A DNA stretch of 64,000 nucleotides. Origin: Rhizobium deserti (lineage in GTDB: Bacteria; Pseudomonadota; Alphaproteobacteria; Rhizobiales; Rhizobiaceae). Below the pieces are notes generated by a model. The model searched no databases. It was not told where the DNA came from and saw nothing but the letters and a program-made list of their open reading frames with translations. The position numbers were made by a program, and so were the translations under genes. The stretch covers positions 1 to 64,000 of the forward strand of contig NZ_SMTL01000005.1 in NCBI RefSeq assembly GCF_004358025.1, read 5' to 3'. Positions 24,405 through 33,698 of the stretch are shown in pieces (position 1 is the first letter of the stretch; the number at the start of each line of letters is the position of its first letter).

Positions 24405-25717
24405 GCGAGCGGCATATGAAGCTCGGCGCCTTCCTGATGGCGGGCGGCCATCATATTGCTGCCTGGCGGCACCCGGACGCACATGCGCCGGCTGGCAGCG
24501 ATATCGACCATTTCATCGCCGTGGCGCGGATCGCCGAACGCGGCAAGTTCGACATGATCTTCATCGAGGATGCGGCCGCCATTCGCGAGCGCAATCCGGA
24601 CCTCGCCAGCCAGGCGGCCCGCTCGACGGCCTTCGAACCGCTCAGCCTGCTTGCGGCGATCGCCGTCAACACGTCCCATGTCGGTCTCGTGGCGACCGCC
24701 TCGACCAGCTATACGGAGCCATACGGGCTTGCTCGGAGCTTTGCAGCGCTCGACCAGCTGAGCGGTGGTCGCGCCGGCTGGAACCTTGTCACATCCGCCA
24801 GCGAACTCGAGGCCGAAAACTTTGCGTCCAGTGGTCTGCGCCCGCATTCGCAGCGTTACGAACGCGCCGAGGAATTCGCCGATGCGGCGCTAGCGCTTTG
24901 GGACGGCGTGGAGGATGGGACCTATTTTCCGGCCGGTGGGGAGACCTTTGCAGATCATTCGAAGCTTCATCCCGTTCATTGGCACGGCAAGCACTTTGCG
25001 GTCGACGGAATTCTCGAAAGCCAGCGTTCGCCGCAGGGGCGGCCGATCATGGTGCAGGCCGGGGCATCGGATGTAGGCAAGGATCTGGCGGCGCGCACCG
25101 CCGACGTTGTGTTTGCCGCTTCGCAGACCAAGGCGGAAGCCCAGGCCTATTATGCCGACGTGAAATTGAGGCTCGGCAAATACGGCCGCGGCCAAGACGA
25201 CCTGAAGGTCATGCCCGGCATTTCGCCGATCGTCGGTGCGACTGAGGAAGAAGCGAAGGCGAAATATCGCGCGCTGCAGGAGTTTATTCCCGATGCGGTC
25301 GGCGTCGCGCTGCTTGCAAGCTATCTCAGCGTCCAGGATCTTTCTGCATATCCTCTCGATGGTCCCTTGCCGGAAATGCCGCAAACCAATCTGATCCAGA
25401 GCCGGCAACAGCTGATTGTCGACCTCGGCAAGCGCGAAGGGTTGTCGATCCGTGAGTTGGCCCGGCATTTCGCCGGTGCCCGCGGCCACTGGCAGGTGGT
25501 CGGCACGCCAAGCCAGGTGGCTGATGCGATGGAGGAGCGCTTTCTCGATGGCGCTGCCGACGGGTTCAACGTCATGGCGCCGCTGTTTCCCTCGGGGCTC
25601 GAGGATTTCGTGACACTGGTCGTGCCGGAATTGCAACGCCGTGGCGTGTTCCGCAAAGAATATGAGGGTAGGACGTTGCGCAGAAATCTCGGCGTTGCCT
25701 CGCCCAGCAAAGGATGA
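24401..25717 (+). CDS. NtaA/SnaA/DszA-family flavin-dependent monooxygenase
   Basis: A 438-residue luciferase-like enzyme of the nitrilotriacetate/dibenzothiophene-sulfone monooxygenase subfamily. Motifs include KFDMIFIEDAAA, TAFEPLSLLAAIAVNTSHVG, ATASTSYTEPYGLARSFAAL, LSGGRAGWNLVTSASE (the signature LSxGRxGWNxVTS), NFAS, RYERAEEF and SPQGRPIMVQAGASDVGKDL. AAGG-AGG precedes ATG 24401. Enzymes of this group use FMNH2 and O2 to cleave C-N or C-S bonds. Two LLM enzymes in tandem with a quaternary-amine-type transporter suggest oxidative degradation of a nitrogen- or sulfur-containing ligand. Confidence 0.88.
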   Translation: MSERHMKLGAFLMAGGHHIAAWRHPDAHAPAGSDIDHFIAVARIAERGKFDMIFIEDAAAIRERNPDLASQAARSTAFEPLSLLAAIAVNTSHVGLVATASTSYTEPYGLARSFAALDQLSGGRAGWNLVTSASELEAENFASSGLRPHSQRYERAEEFADAALALWDGVEDGTYFPAGGETFADHSKLHPVHWHGKHFAVDGILESQRSPQGRPIMVQAGASDVGKDLAARTADVVFAASQTKAEAQAYYADVKLRLGKYGRGQDDLKVMPGISPIVGATEEEAKAKYRALQEFIPDAVGVALLASYLSVQDLSAYPLDGPLPEMPQTNLIQSRQQLIVDLGKREGLSIRELARHFAGARGHWQVVGTPSQVADAMEERFLDGAADGFNVMAPLFPSGLEDFVTLVVPELQRRGVFRKEYEGRTLRRNLGVASPSKG

Positions 25718-25729
25718 AGTGAGATCATA

Positions 25730-26731
25730 ATGGACCCGATCTATATCGACTATCTCAACGCCTTCGACATCGACGCGCTCGATTTCAGCAATGACGAGAT
25801 CCTGAAGGCGATCGAGACATCGCTAGGCGCGCAGGGTAGGGGCGAAACGGTGATTGAACCGCGTGTGCACCTGGAGCCGGATGCGAGCTTCCACGGTCAC
25901 TTCAACGTCTTGCGCGGATACGTGGCGCCTCTGGGCCTGGCGGGCATCAAGGTCGTCGGCGATTATGTCGACAACTACAAGCTCGGCTATCCGTCAGAAT
26001 TCGGCGTGCTCAACCTCTTTGATCCGCGAACCGGCGTACCGAAGGCGATCCTCGACGCAACCGTCATAACCGACATGCGCACCGGCGCGGTCACCGCGAT
26101 GGGCGCCAAACATCTCGCCCGAAAGGACGCGAAAGTCCTCGGCCATATCGGCGCGCGAGGCACCGCCTATTGGAACGTGCGCTTGCTCGACCATCTGTTC
26201 GATTTCGACGAGATCCGCGTCCATTCGCGCCGGCCGGAAAGCCGCAATGCCTTCGGCGCCAAGCTCGAGAAGGACCTCGGCAAGAAGATCGCGGTGACAG
26301 ACAGTTGGAAGGATTGTGTCGAAGGTGCCGACATAGTCGTGGAGGCATCCCGGCTCAATGCGCCAGAACCGATGCTGAAGACGGAATGGATCAAGAAAGG
26401 TGCCTTCGTTGTGCCCTACGGCACCATGAGCGCGATCGAGCTGTCGCTGACCGACATCATGGACAAGCTGGTGGTAGACGACTGGGGCCAGTGCAAAGGC
26501 GGTAAGCTGGGCTCTCTGCGCGCGCATGTGGAGGCCGGAAAGCTTTCCGAGCGGACGCTGCATGCGGAACTCGGCCAGATCGTCGCAGGCGTGAAGCCCG
26601 GCCGCCAAAGCGACGACGAAACTATTCTCCTCTGGCATCGCGGCCTGTCACTGAGCGACATCGCCCTCGGTTCGGCGCTGCTGGAAAAGGCGAGGGCTGC
26701 AAATATCGGACAGAGGCTGCGTTTCGCATGA
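25730..26731 (+). CDS. ornithine cyclodeaminase/mu-crystallin family protein
   Basis: A 333-residue NAD(P)-binding protein. It has GFP-like family features: PSEFGVLNLFDPRTGVPKAI (substrate side), DATVITDMRTGAVTAMGAKH (the conserved TxxRTGA stretch) and a Rossmann strand VLGHIGARGTAYWNVRLL followed by IRVHSRRPESRNAFG. Related proteins are ornithine cyclodeaminase, alanine dehydrogenase and ketimine reductases; some close relatives are annotated as tyramine oxidase subunit B. The canonical dinucleotide motif GxGxQA appears as GHIGARGTA, a variant. It overlaps the lyase gene by 4 bp (ATGA), so the two products probably act in sequence. Confidence 0.82.
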   Translation: MDPIYIDYLNAFDIDALDFSNDEILKAIETSLGAQGRGETVIEPRVHLEPDASFHGHFNVLRGYVAPLGLAGIKVVGDYVDNYKLGYPSEFGVLNLFDPRTGVPKAILDATVITDMRTGAVTAMGAKHLARKDAKVLGHIGARGTAYWNVRLLDHLFDFDEIRVHSRRPESRNAFGAKLEKDLGKKIAVTDSWKDCVEGADIVVEASRLNAPEPMLKTEWIKKGAFVVPYGTMSAIELSLTDIMDKLVVDDWGQCKGGKLGSLRAHVEAGKLSERTLHAELGQIVAGVKPGRQSDDETILLWHRGLSLSDIALGSALLEKARAANIGQRLRFA

Positions 26732-28212
26732 CGACGATCCAGCTGGCGGGTTCGGGAATCTCGATCGCCGATATTGCGGCGATTGCCCGGAACCAGGTGC
26801 AGGTTGCGGCTGACGAGCACGTGCTTGCCCGCCTTGCGCAGGCGCGGCTCGTGCTCGAAAGCGTGGCTGCCTCCGGCCAGCCGATCTACGGCATGAATAC
26901 CGGCCTCGGCGGCAATCTGAAGACCGCCGTCACCGACGAGTTCGCAGCCTTCCAGCTGCAATTGATCCAGGGCAGGGGAGCCGCTGTCGGCGAGCCGCTT
27001 CCGCGTGACGTGACCCACGCCGTCATCGCTGCGCGGCTTGCGATGCTGGCCGTTGGCGGATCGGGCATTTCGCCCGGTGTTTTCGAAGCCTTGCTGGCTC
27101 TCCTCAACGCCGGCGTGCATCCTGTAATGCGCTCGATCGGCTCGATCGGCGCCGGTGACCTTGTCCTTCTCTCGGCCATGGCGCGCGTCCTGGTCGGCGA
27201 GGGAGAGGCAGAATATCGCGGCGAAGTGCTTGCTGCCTCGGAGGCGCTCGCCCGGGCCGGCCTCAAGCCCCCGATTCTTCAGCCCAAGGACGGGATTGCC
27301 CTACTCAATGCCTCCGCGGTATCAGCGGGAGAAGGCGCTCTAGTCCTGCACGATCTCGGACGTCTCCTCGGCTGGCAGAGGCAGGCTGCGGCGCTGAGCT
27401 TCGAAGGCATGGCCGGCAATCCGGCAATCTTTGCTACGGCCATCCAGACGGCACGGCCGACGCCAGGACAGGTCGAAGAGGCACGCGTGCTGGAGGATGC
27501 GATTACCGGATCGTCCCTCTACGAAGGAAATGCAGCTATCCAAGACCCGCTCAGCCTGCGATGCATCGCGGCGATCCAGGGTGCGCTTGCTGATGCACTG
27601 GATCGGGCCGAACGTTCGGTAGAACTCGAGCTCAATTCAGCCACCGACAATCCTCTGGTCATCGTCGAGGAGAGAAGGGTGCTCTCGACCGGCAATTTCC
27701 ATACACCGGCGCTTGCGCTAGCGTTCGAAAATCTAGGGCTGGCCTTGGCGCAGGCAGCCGCAGCTTCGGCCGCACGCTTCATCCAGTTGACCGGTGTGGG
27801 TCGCAATGGCCTGCCTCGCTATCTTTCGCCGATCGGTGGTCCGTCTGCCGGCTTCGTGCCAATGCAGAAGACCGTAGCCGCCCTGCTGGCTTCGATCCGC
27901 CACAAGGCTAACCCCGTCATGCTGGATTTTCTCCCCGTTTCCGAAGGCGTCGAGGATCATGCAACGCAATCGCTTCTGACGATCCGGAAGCTCGGCCAGA
28001 TGCTGACCTCCTGGCGGCTGCTGATCGCGTGCGAAATGGTGGCCGCCGCCCAAGCCGTTGATCTGCGGCAAGGGCACCACTGCGGTGCAGGCACACGGAC
28101 GACCTATGAAATGATCCGGTCCAAGGTGTTGGTCCTTTGTGAAGACCGTTCGCTGGGCGAGGATGTCTGGGCACTGGCCAGCCATCTGGAAGGGGCCATT
28201 GCACCCCTTTAA
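26728..28212 (+). CDS. aromatic amino acid ammonia-lyase homologue lacking the MIO serine
   Basis: A 494-residue member of the histidine/phenylalanine ammonia-lyase family. The fold is complete: YGMNTGLGG with Tyr54, LLNASAV, QDPLSLRC, SATDNPLV, STGNFHTPALA and EGVEDHATQSLLTIRKL. The segment that normally carries Ala-Ser-Gly (GSVGASGDL), which cyclises to the MIO electrophile, here reads IGSIGAGDL (137-145), with no Ser, so MIO cannot form in the usual way. The known MIO-free relative, as I recall, is ergothionase, which eliminates trimethylamine. It ends the operon headed by a quaternary-amine-type transporter, so a betaine lyase is my leading guess. Confidence 0.85.
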   Translation: MTTIQLAGSGISIADIAAIARNQVQVAADEHVLARLAQARLVLESVAASGQPIYGMNTGLGGNLKTAVTDEFAAFQLQLIQGRGAAVGEPLPRDVTHAVIAARLAMLAVGGSGISPGVFEALLALLNAGVHPVMRSIGSIGAGDLVLLSAMARVLVGEGEAEYRGEVLAASEALARAGLKPPILQPKDGIALLNASAVSAGEGALVLHDLGRLLGWQRQAAALSFEGMAGNPAIFATAIQTARPTPGQVEEARVLEDAITGSSLYEGNAAIQDPLSLRCIAAIQGALADALDRAERSVELELNSATDNPLVIVEERRVLSTGNFHTPALALAFENLGLALAQAAAASAARFIQLTGVGRNGLPRYLSPIGGPSAGFVPMQKTVAALLASIRHKANPVMLDFLPVSEGVEDHATQSLLTIRKLGQMLTSWRLLIACEMVAAAQAVDLRQGHHCGAGTRTTYEMIRSKVLVLCEDRSLGEDVWALASHLEGAIAPL

Positions 28213-28913
28213 AGCCGGCCGGATTTGAGTATCGCAACCCTTGCGCTGTAAGTTGCGCCCGAGCTAGGGACGACGTGACGGAAATGGTACCACATTCACA
28301 ATTGTCTGAGCACTTCATTTTAGCGACGTACCCGAGCAGCTCGATCAGGCGGTGGACTACTGTCACGCCTAGCTACGAACAGCGGGATGCCCGGCGCGGG
28401 CATCACCTCCGGGGACTCGATTGGTCTGTTGGTCGTCCGCCGGATGTAGGTACGACGGGATCTCTAGCTTCGGTGATAGCAACGCAGTCCTGCAACGGTT
28501 GCGAACCTACGTACCCGATCTCCACAATGTAGATTACGAACCGCAAGATCGACAGAGTCGCAGGGGTTGCGCGTCTATATCAGAATTTCAGCAGGAGTAG
28601 TCCGAAGATAGCTGGTTTCCATCCTTTGGCCCTGTCCCAGCTTGCTCTCGCTAGACAATTTGTCCACTAAGCGAAAAAGGGTAGCGCGTTGCCAGTTCGA
28701 CTCCCGTCAAAGGATTGGAGCCAGGGATGCTGTAAGGTGGGCTGGATGGGCGCGGCGGGTGCCCGTGGTCCACATCGCATCAAGAGCGGACTAAGTGGGC
28801 ACACGAACATCGCCGGGCTTCCAAGCAGTCACATCGGACATATTTCTGTTCCGTTTATGTTCCACTACTATTTCTCTCGCGCGAAACAAAGGCCTGTTGT
28901 GCAGGGAACGGAA
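28213..28913. other. gene-poor spacer with degenerate sequence
   Basis: Seven hundred bases with short frames on both strands. The 85-codon frame 28275-28532 and the 5' extension of the next frame (28689-28913) have no family features and atypical composition. I see no RNA gene; a T-loop-like string near 28700 does not fold into a tRNA. The stretch probably consists of worn-out gene pieces. Confidence 0.45.
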
Positions 28914-29561
28914 ATGATTGACCAATCTACCCTGAAATTTCTGTCAGAAGCTTCCAGTAATCAGGGAGCCGAGTGGCTGACCGACAACAAAGCCGAAATA
29001 GCTTGCGCGCGGCGCAACCTCATGGAGTTTACATCGCAGCTGATTACACGCGCCGGATTGGTAGACCCTCGTATAGCGACAGCAAACATTGACTCGCGAA
29101 AATGTCTGGCCAGAGCGTCGGTGTCGAAAGGGATAGCGTCGATAACTGTGCGAGTTTCGTTATCGAAGAACGCTGCCGCAACCTACTTCATGCAGATTTC
29201 ACCCAGCCATTCTTATAGTGGAGGCGGCGCGTTGTTGCCGCCACCGCGCCTCGCTCGCATCCTAAGGCAAACGATCGCGAGCCACACGGGGAAATGGCGC
29301 GGTATCGTCGAGAGTCCGCTGTTTCAGAAATATTTCCCGAACGGTCTGACCGGTGGACTTGATGCCATTGCCCAAGGGTATGTCAAAAACCATGATGCGC
29401 TCGATTTTTTCAATCTCAAGAACTTCGGCGCATGTCGTGGCGTTCCAGACGAGCAATTGATGTCCACCAGCCTGGTAGAGGAAACCGTAAAATCTTTTGC
29501 AGCCGCCCGTGCCTTAGTCGACTACATCAATCGCGCAACGACAAGGCTTCCTGAAGTCTAA
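28914..29561 (+). CDS. DUF2461-family protein (diverged)
   Basis: A 215-residue protein from ATG 28914 (AGGGAACGG upstream). The pattern MIDQSTLKFLSEASSNQGAE, YFMQISPSHSYSGGG, MPP-like ALLPPPRLARILRQTI, SPLFQKYFPNG, QGYVKNHDALDFFNLKNF and a helical end VEETVKSFAAARALVDYINR matches DUF2461 (TIGR02453). The usual central motif RxxRDxRFSKDKxPYK is replaced by a different sequence (ASVSKGIASITVRVSLSK), so the protein is diverged or partly damaged. The function of the family is unknown. It lies among pseudogenes, which lowers confidence that it is active. Confidence 0.65.
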   Translation: MIDQSTLKFLSEASSNQGAEWLTDNKAEIACARRNLMEFTSQLITRAGLVDPRIATANIDSRKCLARASVSKGIASITVRVSLSKNAAATYFMQISPSHSYSGGGALLPPPRLARILRQTIASHTGKWRGIVESPLFQKYFPNGLTGGLDAIAQGYVKNHDALDFFNLKNFGACRGVPDEQLMSTSLVEETVKSFAAARALVDYINRATTRLPEV

Positions 29562-29568
29562 TACCGAT

Positions 29569-30170
29569 ATGGCTCTTCCACGCACGCTCATCGATCCCAA
29601 ACTTGTCTATGTGGAACCAGCTGTCTTCGACTATCCCCGTGGTTGCGAGGTGCTTGCTCGGTTTCCTGACGCAAAGCTCGTGGAGGTCGCAAGCCATTTG
29701 GAAGATCCCGCAACTGGCGGATCCAGCGCTCGCCGAAGATTGGCTCAAGGTAAAGCGCGACACGCTGGTACTAGACGTCAACAATTGTGTTGCCATGAGG
29801 CCGAATGGACGTTCGGCCGACTTCATTGCGCCTTCATTATCTAATGGGTGCGGGATGGCGTGTGCATACTGTTATGTCGGGCAGCGGAAAGAGAACGGCG
29901 ATCTATCAGTTGATGCGTCTCTATCCAATAATATTCGGGATCTTGTCGCAGCTTCCCGTTCGATCCCGGCGCTAACGGCTCGTTTGCTACCAAACGCGTT
30001 AACCGCGACCTTCTCGATTACGATCCTCAAGGCCACACACGCATCCGTTTCTCTCTTATGCCAGAAACGATTGCCAGAATCGTGGATGTCCGCACTTCGC
30101 AAGGCCCATTTCGATCGCCTCATTGGTGACGACTGCTTCTTCCTTGCTGTGAGATAAGAGCCTCAAGGAC
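29569..30170 (+). pseudogene. spore-photoproduct-lyase-like radical SAM gene, decayed
   Basis: Pieces of an SplB-like radical SAM protein occur in order but in three frames. DPKLVYVEPAVFDYPRGCEV starts at 29569. After a shift near 29705, EDWLKVKRDTLVLDVNN, RPNGRSADFIAPSLSNGC and GMACAYCYVG follow (the CxxxCxxC iron-sulfur motif). After an apparent internal deletion comes NGDLSVDASLSNNIRDLVAA. After another shift near 29990, KRVNRDLLDYDPQGHTRIRF and SLMPETIARIVDVRTS follow to a stop near 30170. The C-terminal half of the family is missing. Multiple shifts and a deletion make this a clear pseudogene. Confidence 0.82.
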
Positions 30171-30213
30171 AAGCCGATGCGCGAGAACATATCGGCTTTG
30201 ATCGCTCCACGTT

Positions 30214-30471
30214 TCAGCCCTTCTGCTTGCGAGCACTTATTCGGTAGGGACCTGCTCGCTCGCTCATGACGGCAGATTTCCATGTAAGGGTTATCTCGCC
30301 TCGCGCCAGCAAGACATCTACCGCTTCATGGACGACCGGCATGAATTTACGCCATTCGAGCGGGGCGTTGTGATCCTTTGCAAGGCTGCGCGCCACTTCG
30401 CTCGGACATATTGTGCCAGCAGGTCTGCTTGCAACAAAACCCAAAATCGTCGGTTCGGCATTTTCACTCAT
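30214..30471 (-). CDS. DUF3253 small protein
   Basis: An 85-residue protein on the minus strand from ATG 30471. PTILGFVASRPAGTICPSEV, ARSLA, LEWRKFMPVVHEAVDVL and a short basic end (GPYRISARKQKG) match the DUF3253 winged-helix-like family, which usually reads ICPSEVARxL...WRxLMPxVR. The domain is complete and uninterrupted, unlike everything around it. The function is unknown; the size and fold suggest nucleic-acid binding. No obvious partner lies nearby. Confidence 0.75.
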   Translation of the reverse strand: MSENAEPTILGFVASRPAGTICPSEVARSLAKDHNAPLEWRKFMPVVHEAVDVLLARGEITLTWKSAVMSERAGPYRISARKQKG

Positions 30472-30584
30472 AGCCTGACTTCGTTCTCTGAAGGCGCTTT
30501 CCAACCTTATATGGGACAGGGATTGCGACTGACGGCGGACCATTTTCTTGTCGAAGGGTCGCTGTGTCACACTCGTTACGAGCG

Positions 30585-31339
30585 AGGACAAGGTCAGCGG
30601 CGCCCAGCACATGATCGCCGACGGCCTGTTCGATCGTTTTCCGATTGACGCCATCTTCGGCCTGCACAACCATCCCGGCATGCCGGTAGGCACGCTTCTG
30701 ACGCGCGAAGGCCCGATCATGGCAGCTGGCGATACCGTCAAGATCACCATCATCGGCAAGGGCGGTCATGCGTCGCGGCCGCACCTGACCGTCGACCCGG
30801 TTCTAGTGGCCTGCAATCTCGTCATGACGCTGCAGTCGATCGTGTCGCGGAATGTCGATCCGACCCAGACAGCTGTAGTCACCGTCAGCACCATCCATGC
30901 CGGCGAAGCCTCCAACGTCATCGCCAACACTGCAAAAATCTCGATGAGCGTACGCTCCTTCGACCCGGCCATCCGCACCTTCCTTGAGGAGCGCATCCGC
31001 AAACTAACGGTAAGTGTTGCCGAAGGCCACGGCGCCACGGCCGAGATCGATTATGAACATGGCTATCCGGTGGTGGTGAATTCCGAAAAGGAAACGGCGT
31101 TTGCCCGTGAAGTAGCGGAAGAACTGATCGGCGCGGACAACGTGGCGACCTGCCCGTTGCTCCCGGCCAGCGAGGATTTCGCCTATTTCCTCCAGCACCG
31201 TCCCGGCAGTTTTCTGCGGCTCGGCAATGGGAGAGATTCCGCCATCCTCCATTCGTCGAAATACGATTTCAACGATGGCAGCCTGACCACCGGCGCCGCC
31301 CTGTGGGCGCGGCTTGCCGAGCGTTATCTCGATCTGTAA
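30585..31339 (+). pseudogene. M20-family amidohydrolase, 5'-truncated
   Basis: The frame (open from 30548) encodes only the C-terminal two thirds of an M20 aminoacylase/hippurate-hydrolase-like enzyme: GAQHMIADGLFDRFPIDAIF, GLHNHPGMPVGTL, the dimerisation lid IIGKGGHASRPH, TVSTIHAGEASNVIANTAKI, PASEDFAYFLQHRPG and HSSKYDFND. The N-terminal part with the first metal ligands (HxCGHD and the EExxxG glutamates) is missing. Sequence before about 30585 is unrelated. It therefore cannot be an active hydrolase. The intact 3' end suggests one deletion or recombination event. Confidence 0.8.
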
Positions 31340-31454
31340 AGCGTCGCCCTAATCCAAGAAAACGAAAGGGCGCTATTGGCGGTCATTTTTATTTCCACCC
31401 AGATTCTGTCGGATGCGCTTTGCGCTGATCTGGGAAATGCGGCACGGCGGCACG

Positions 31455-31690
31455 TCAGCCCTGCAGTTCAACCCTGCCGCCGTTGGCCGCCTGCAACGTC
31501 TTGCGACCGCTTCCAATCAGCGCCGTCGAATAATCCTGTCGCGGTGCAAGAAAGATCTGCTCTGTCTCGCCCTGCTCGACCATTTCACCGCGCTTCATTA
31601 CGATTGTCCGCTCGCAAATTTGCCGGATGACGGCAAGGTCGTGGCTGATGAAGACATAGGTGGCCCCCTGTGCGTCGATCCTCCGCGGTA
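31455..31690 (-). pseudogene. fragment of a Dpp/Opp-type ABC ATPase
   Basis: On the minus strand about 77 codons encode only the end of an oligopeptide-type ATPase: GATYVFISHDLAVIRQICER (the H-loop His within SHDL), TIVMKRGEMVEQGETEQIF and a C-terminal DYSTALIG segment, ending at a normal stop (complement of 31455-31457). Walker A, signature and Walker B are absent. The break lies a few bases from the end of the AraC gene. Together with the truncated amidohydrolase next door this looks like the remains of a peptide/amide uptake operon. Confidence 0.75.
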
Positions 31691-31693
31691 GCC

Positions 31694-32566
31694 TCAGCTG
31701 AGAGCATCGCGTACGGCACCGGGCGTGACACCCATCGCGGCACGAAAGGCCGCAACAAACTGAGCGGGAGTTGAAAAGCCCACCCCGTCAGCCACGTCAC
31801 CAACCGAGTTTGCCTTGAGACGCAAGAGTGAGACGGCGCGATCCATACGCCGGGAAACGATGTATTTATGCGGAGTGGTGCCGGTTTGTTGTCGGAACGC
31901 ACGCACAAAGTGCGTAATGCTGAGGTCGACCGCACGGGCCATATCAGCCAGCGTCGGCGAGTTCCCATGGTCCAGCGCCGCCTCAATCATCGCTCTCACA
32001 CGCCGAAATGCTGCCGGCGACAAGCCGCCATGAAACATCGTTCTAAGCGTTCCCGCCCGCTCGCTCCTTGCCAGCCTCTCGATGCTCAGCGCAAGCGCCT
32101 GGAGCTCTTCTTCAACCATGAGCGCATCGTCGGGACCGTTTCGGATGCTGGTCACCAGAACGCGCATCATCGCAGCCCGTATCGGATCATCGCGTAGGCC
32201 GTACATGGGTGGGGAGGTAAACGGCGCATCAAGTGCTGCCTCCGCGTAAGTCTGATCCACGAAGAGCTGGACGACGTCCGCCGCACCATTCACCTCCACG
32301 GTGGCCCCTTCTGCCGGCGAAAAAATCGAGACGCTGCCACCCCGTATTCGATCAGCGAGTGCGGCACCCTTGTCATCTTCTGCGTTCCGGCCGTCGACAA
32401 GGCTCATCGTCAGCCTGATTGTCCTCGAAGGGGCGACGTCGACGACAGCCGCTCCATGTTGCCAGCGGGCAATGTAAGCGCTTGGTTCGGCCGCAGCGCC
32501 CAGCCGACGAACGAAGACTGGCTGTCCGAGCACCTCAATCGTATCTTCCAGCGCCTGCATACTCAA
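31694..32566 (-). CDS. AraC-family transcription regulator
   Basis: A 290-residue regulator. The C-terminal 100 residues hold two helix-turn-helices: PTLADMARAVDLSITHFVRA followed by FRQQTGTTPHKYIVSRRMDR, and SVGDVADGVGFSTPAQFVAA followed by FRAAMGVTPGAVR. The N-terminal 180 residues are a ligand or dimerisation domain without recognisable identity. It is divergent from the NmrA-like oxidoreductase across about 220 bp and probably controls it. Confidence 0.88.
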   Translation of the reverse strand: MSMQALEDTIEVLGQPVFVRRLGAAAEPSAYIARWQHGAAVVDVAPSRTIRLTMSLVDGRNAEDDKGAALADRIRGGSVSIFSPAEGATVEVNGAADVVQLFVDQTYAEAALDAPFTSPPMYGLRDDPIRAAMMRVLVTSIRNGPDDALMVEEELQALALSIERLARSERAGTLRTMFHGGLSPAAFRRVRAMIEAALDHGNSPTLADMARAVDLSITHFVRAFRQQTGTTPHKYIVSRRMDRAVSLLRLKANSVGDVADGVGFSTPAQFVAAFRAAMGVTPGAVRDALS

Positions 32567-32790
32567 ACTCTGCCTTCAACACGGATTGCCGACTGTAGGA
32601 TACTGATCCGACTACTCAATAAACTTTCTGTCGCGAATTTATCATCCCCAAGCGTCTTTGGAGCGATTTTTTCTGCCGTCGGCAAAGCCGTGTCGAAAAT
32701 GGTTATTTTTCGATACCGACCCTATCTGGACCGGCCTAACGTCCCTTGAACACATGGTTCCGGCGAACCATCGGTGAAAGGAGACATGCA

Positions 32791-33651
32791 ATGACCAAAA
32801 CCATTTTCGTCAGTGGTGCCACAGGCAATACCGGCCGTCTGACCGTTCAAGCACTGCTCGCGAAAGGTGCCAAAGTGGTGGCAGGTGTGCATTCGCCAGA
32901 AAAGGCAGATGCGCTTAAGTCGCTTGGGGCGGAGGTTCGGCCGTTCGACCTCTCGGATATCGGGGCGATGACTGACGCCATGCGCGGCACCGAGGGGCTC
33001 TATCTGGTAACCCCCGTGTCCCAGCATACGGAGACTCTCACGAGTAACATGGTCCAGGCGGCAAAAGTTGCGGGCGTCAGCCATGTGGTTAAACTCTCGG
33101 GTCTGGACGTTGACAAGGGTGACTTCGCTTTCGCGCAATGGCATTTCGCCGCCGAAGAAGTGATCCGCGCCTCCGGGCTCGACTGGACGTTTCTGCACCC
33201 CAATTCATTTATCCAAAACTTCTACGGCGCTCTTCCGACGATCAAGGTGCAGGGCGTCTATTACAACACCTATGCTACCGCACCCGTCAGCTTCGTAGAT
33301 GCGCGTGACATTGGCGATGTTGCCGCGACCGCGCTTCTCTCTCGCGATCATGTAGGTCAGATCTACAATCTAACGGGACCAGACAGTCTGAGCCGCGATG
33401 ACGTCGTGGCCCTTTTCAGCGAAGCGGCCGGCAAATCGGTGCAAAGCGTCGATGTCGGGGGAAGCCAACTCATCGAGACATTTCTAGGGTTCGGCATGCC
33501 ACAAACCGAAGCCGCCGCCACAGCAGAGCTTCTGGGCTATACGGCAACCGGAAGGGCTTCCCGAATCTCGCCTGATGTCGAAACGCTGCTCGGCCGCGCA
33601 CCACGCAGTTTGGCCCAATGGACGCAGGAGAACGCGCAAGCCTTTCGCTGA
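32791..33651 (+). CDS. NmrA/QOR2-like NAD(P)-binding oxidoreductase
   Basis: A 286-residue atypical short-chain dehydrogenase from ATG 32791 (AAAGGAGA upstream). The N-terminal VSGATGNTGRLTVQALLAKG is the NmrA-type dinucleotide motif. VVKLSGLDVDKGDF, FAAEEVIRASGLDWTFLHPN and SFVDARDIGDVAA are family segments. It lacks the classical YxxxK pair, as most NmrA proteins do. It may reduce quinones or act as a redox sensor. The ABM and membrane-protein genes follow in the same direction. Confidence 0.85.
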   Translation: MTKTIFVSGATGNTGRLTVQALLAKGAKVVAGVHSPEKADALKSLGAEVRPFDLSDIGAMTDAMRGTEGLYLVTPVSQHTETLTSNMVQAAKVAGVSHVVKLSGLDVDKGDFAFAQWHFAAEEVIRASGLDWTFLHPNSFIQNFYGALPTIKVQGVYYNTYATAPVSFVDARDIGDVAATALLSRDHVGQIYNLTGPDSLSRDDVVALFSEAAGKSVQSVDVGGSQLIETFLGFGMPQTEAAATAELLGYTATGRASRISPDVETLLGRAPRSLAQWTQENAQAFR

Positions 33652-33698
33652 GGCTGATCCTGCGCCTATTTCAAACAACCCGAACGAAAGAATCTCTT

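Noticed and set aside
28275-28532. 85-codon plus-strand frame downstream of the lyase gene
   Set aside because: Composition unlike neighbouring genes, no family features, lies in a decayed spacer.
28670-28735. tRNA-like 3' end (GTTCGACTCCCG string)
   Set aside because: The bases on either side of the TTCGACT string do not pair as a T-stem, and no anticodon or D-arm can be drawn upstream.
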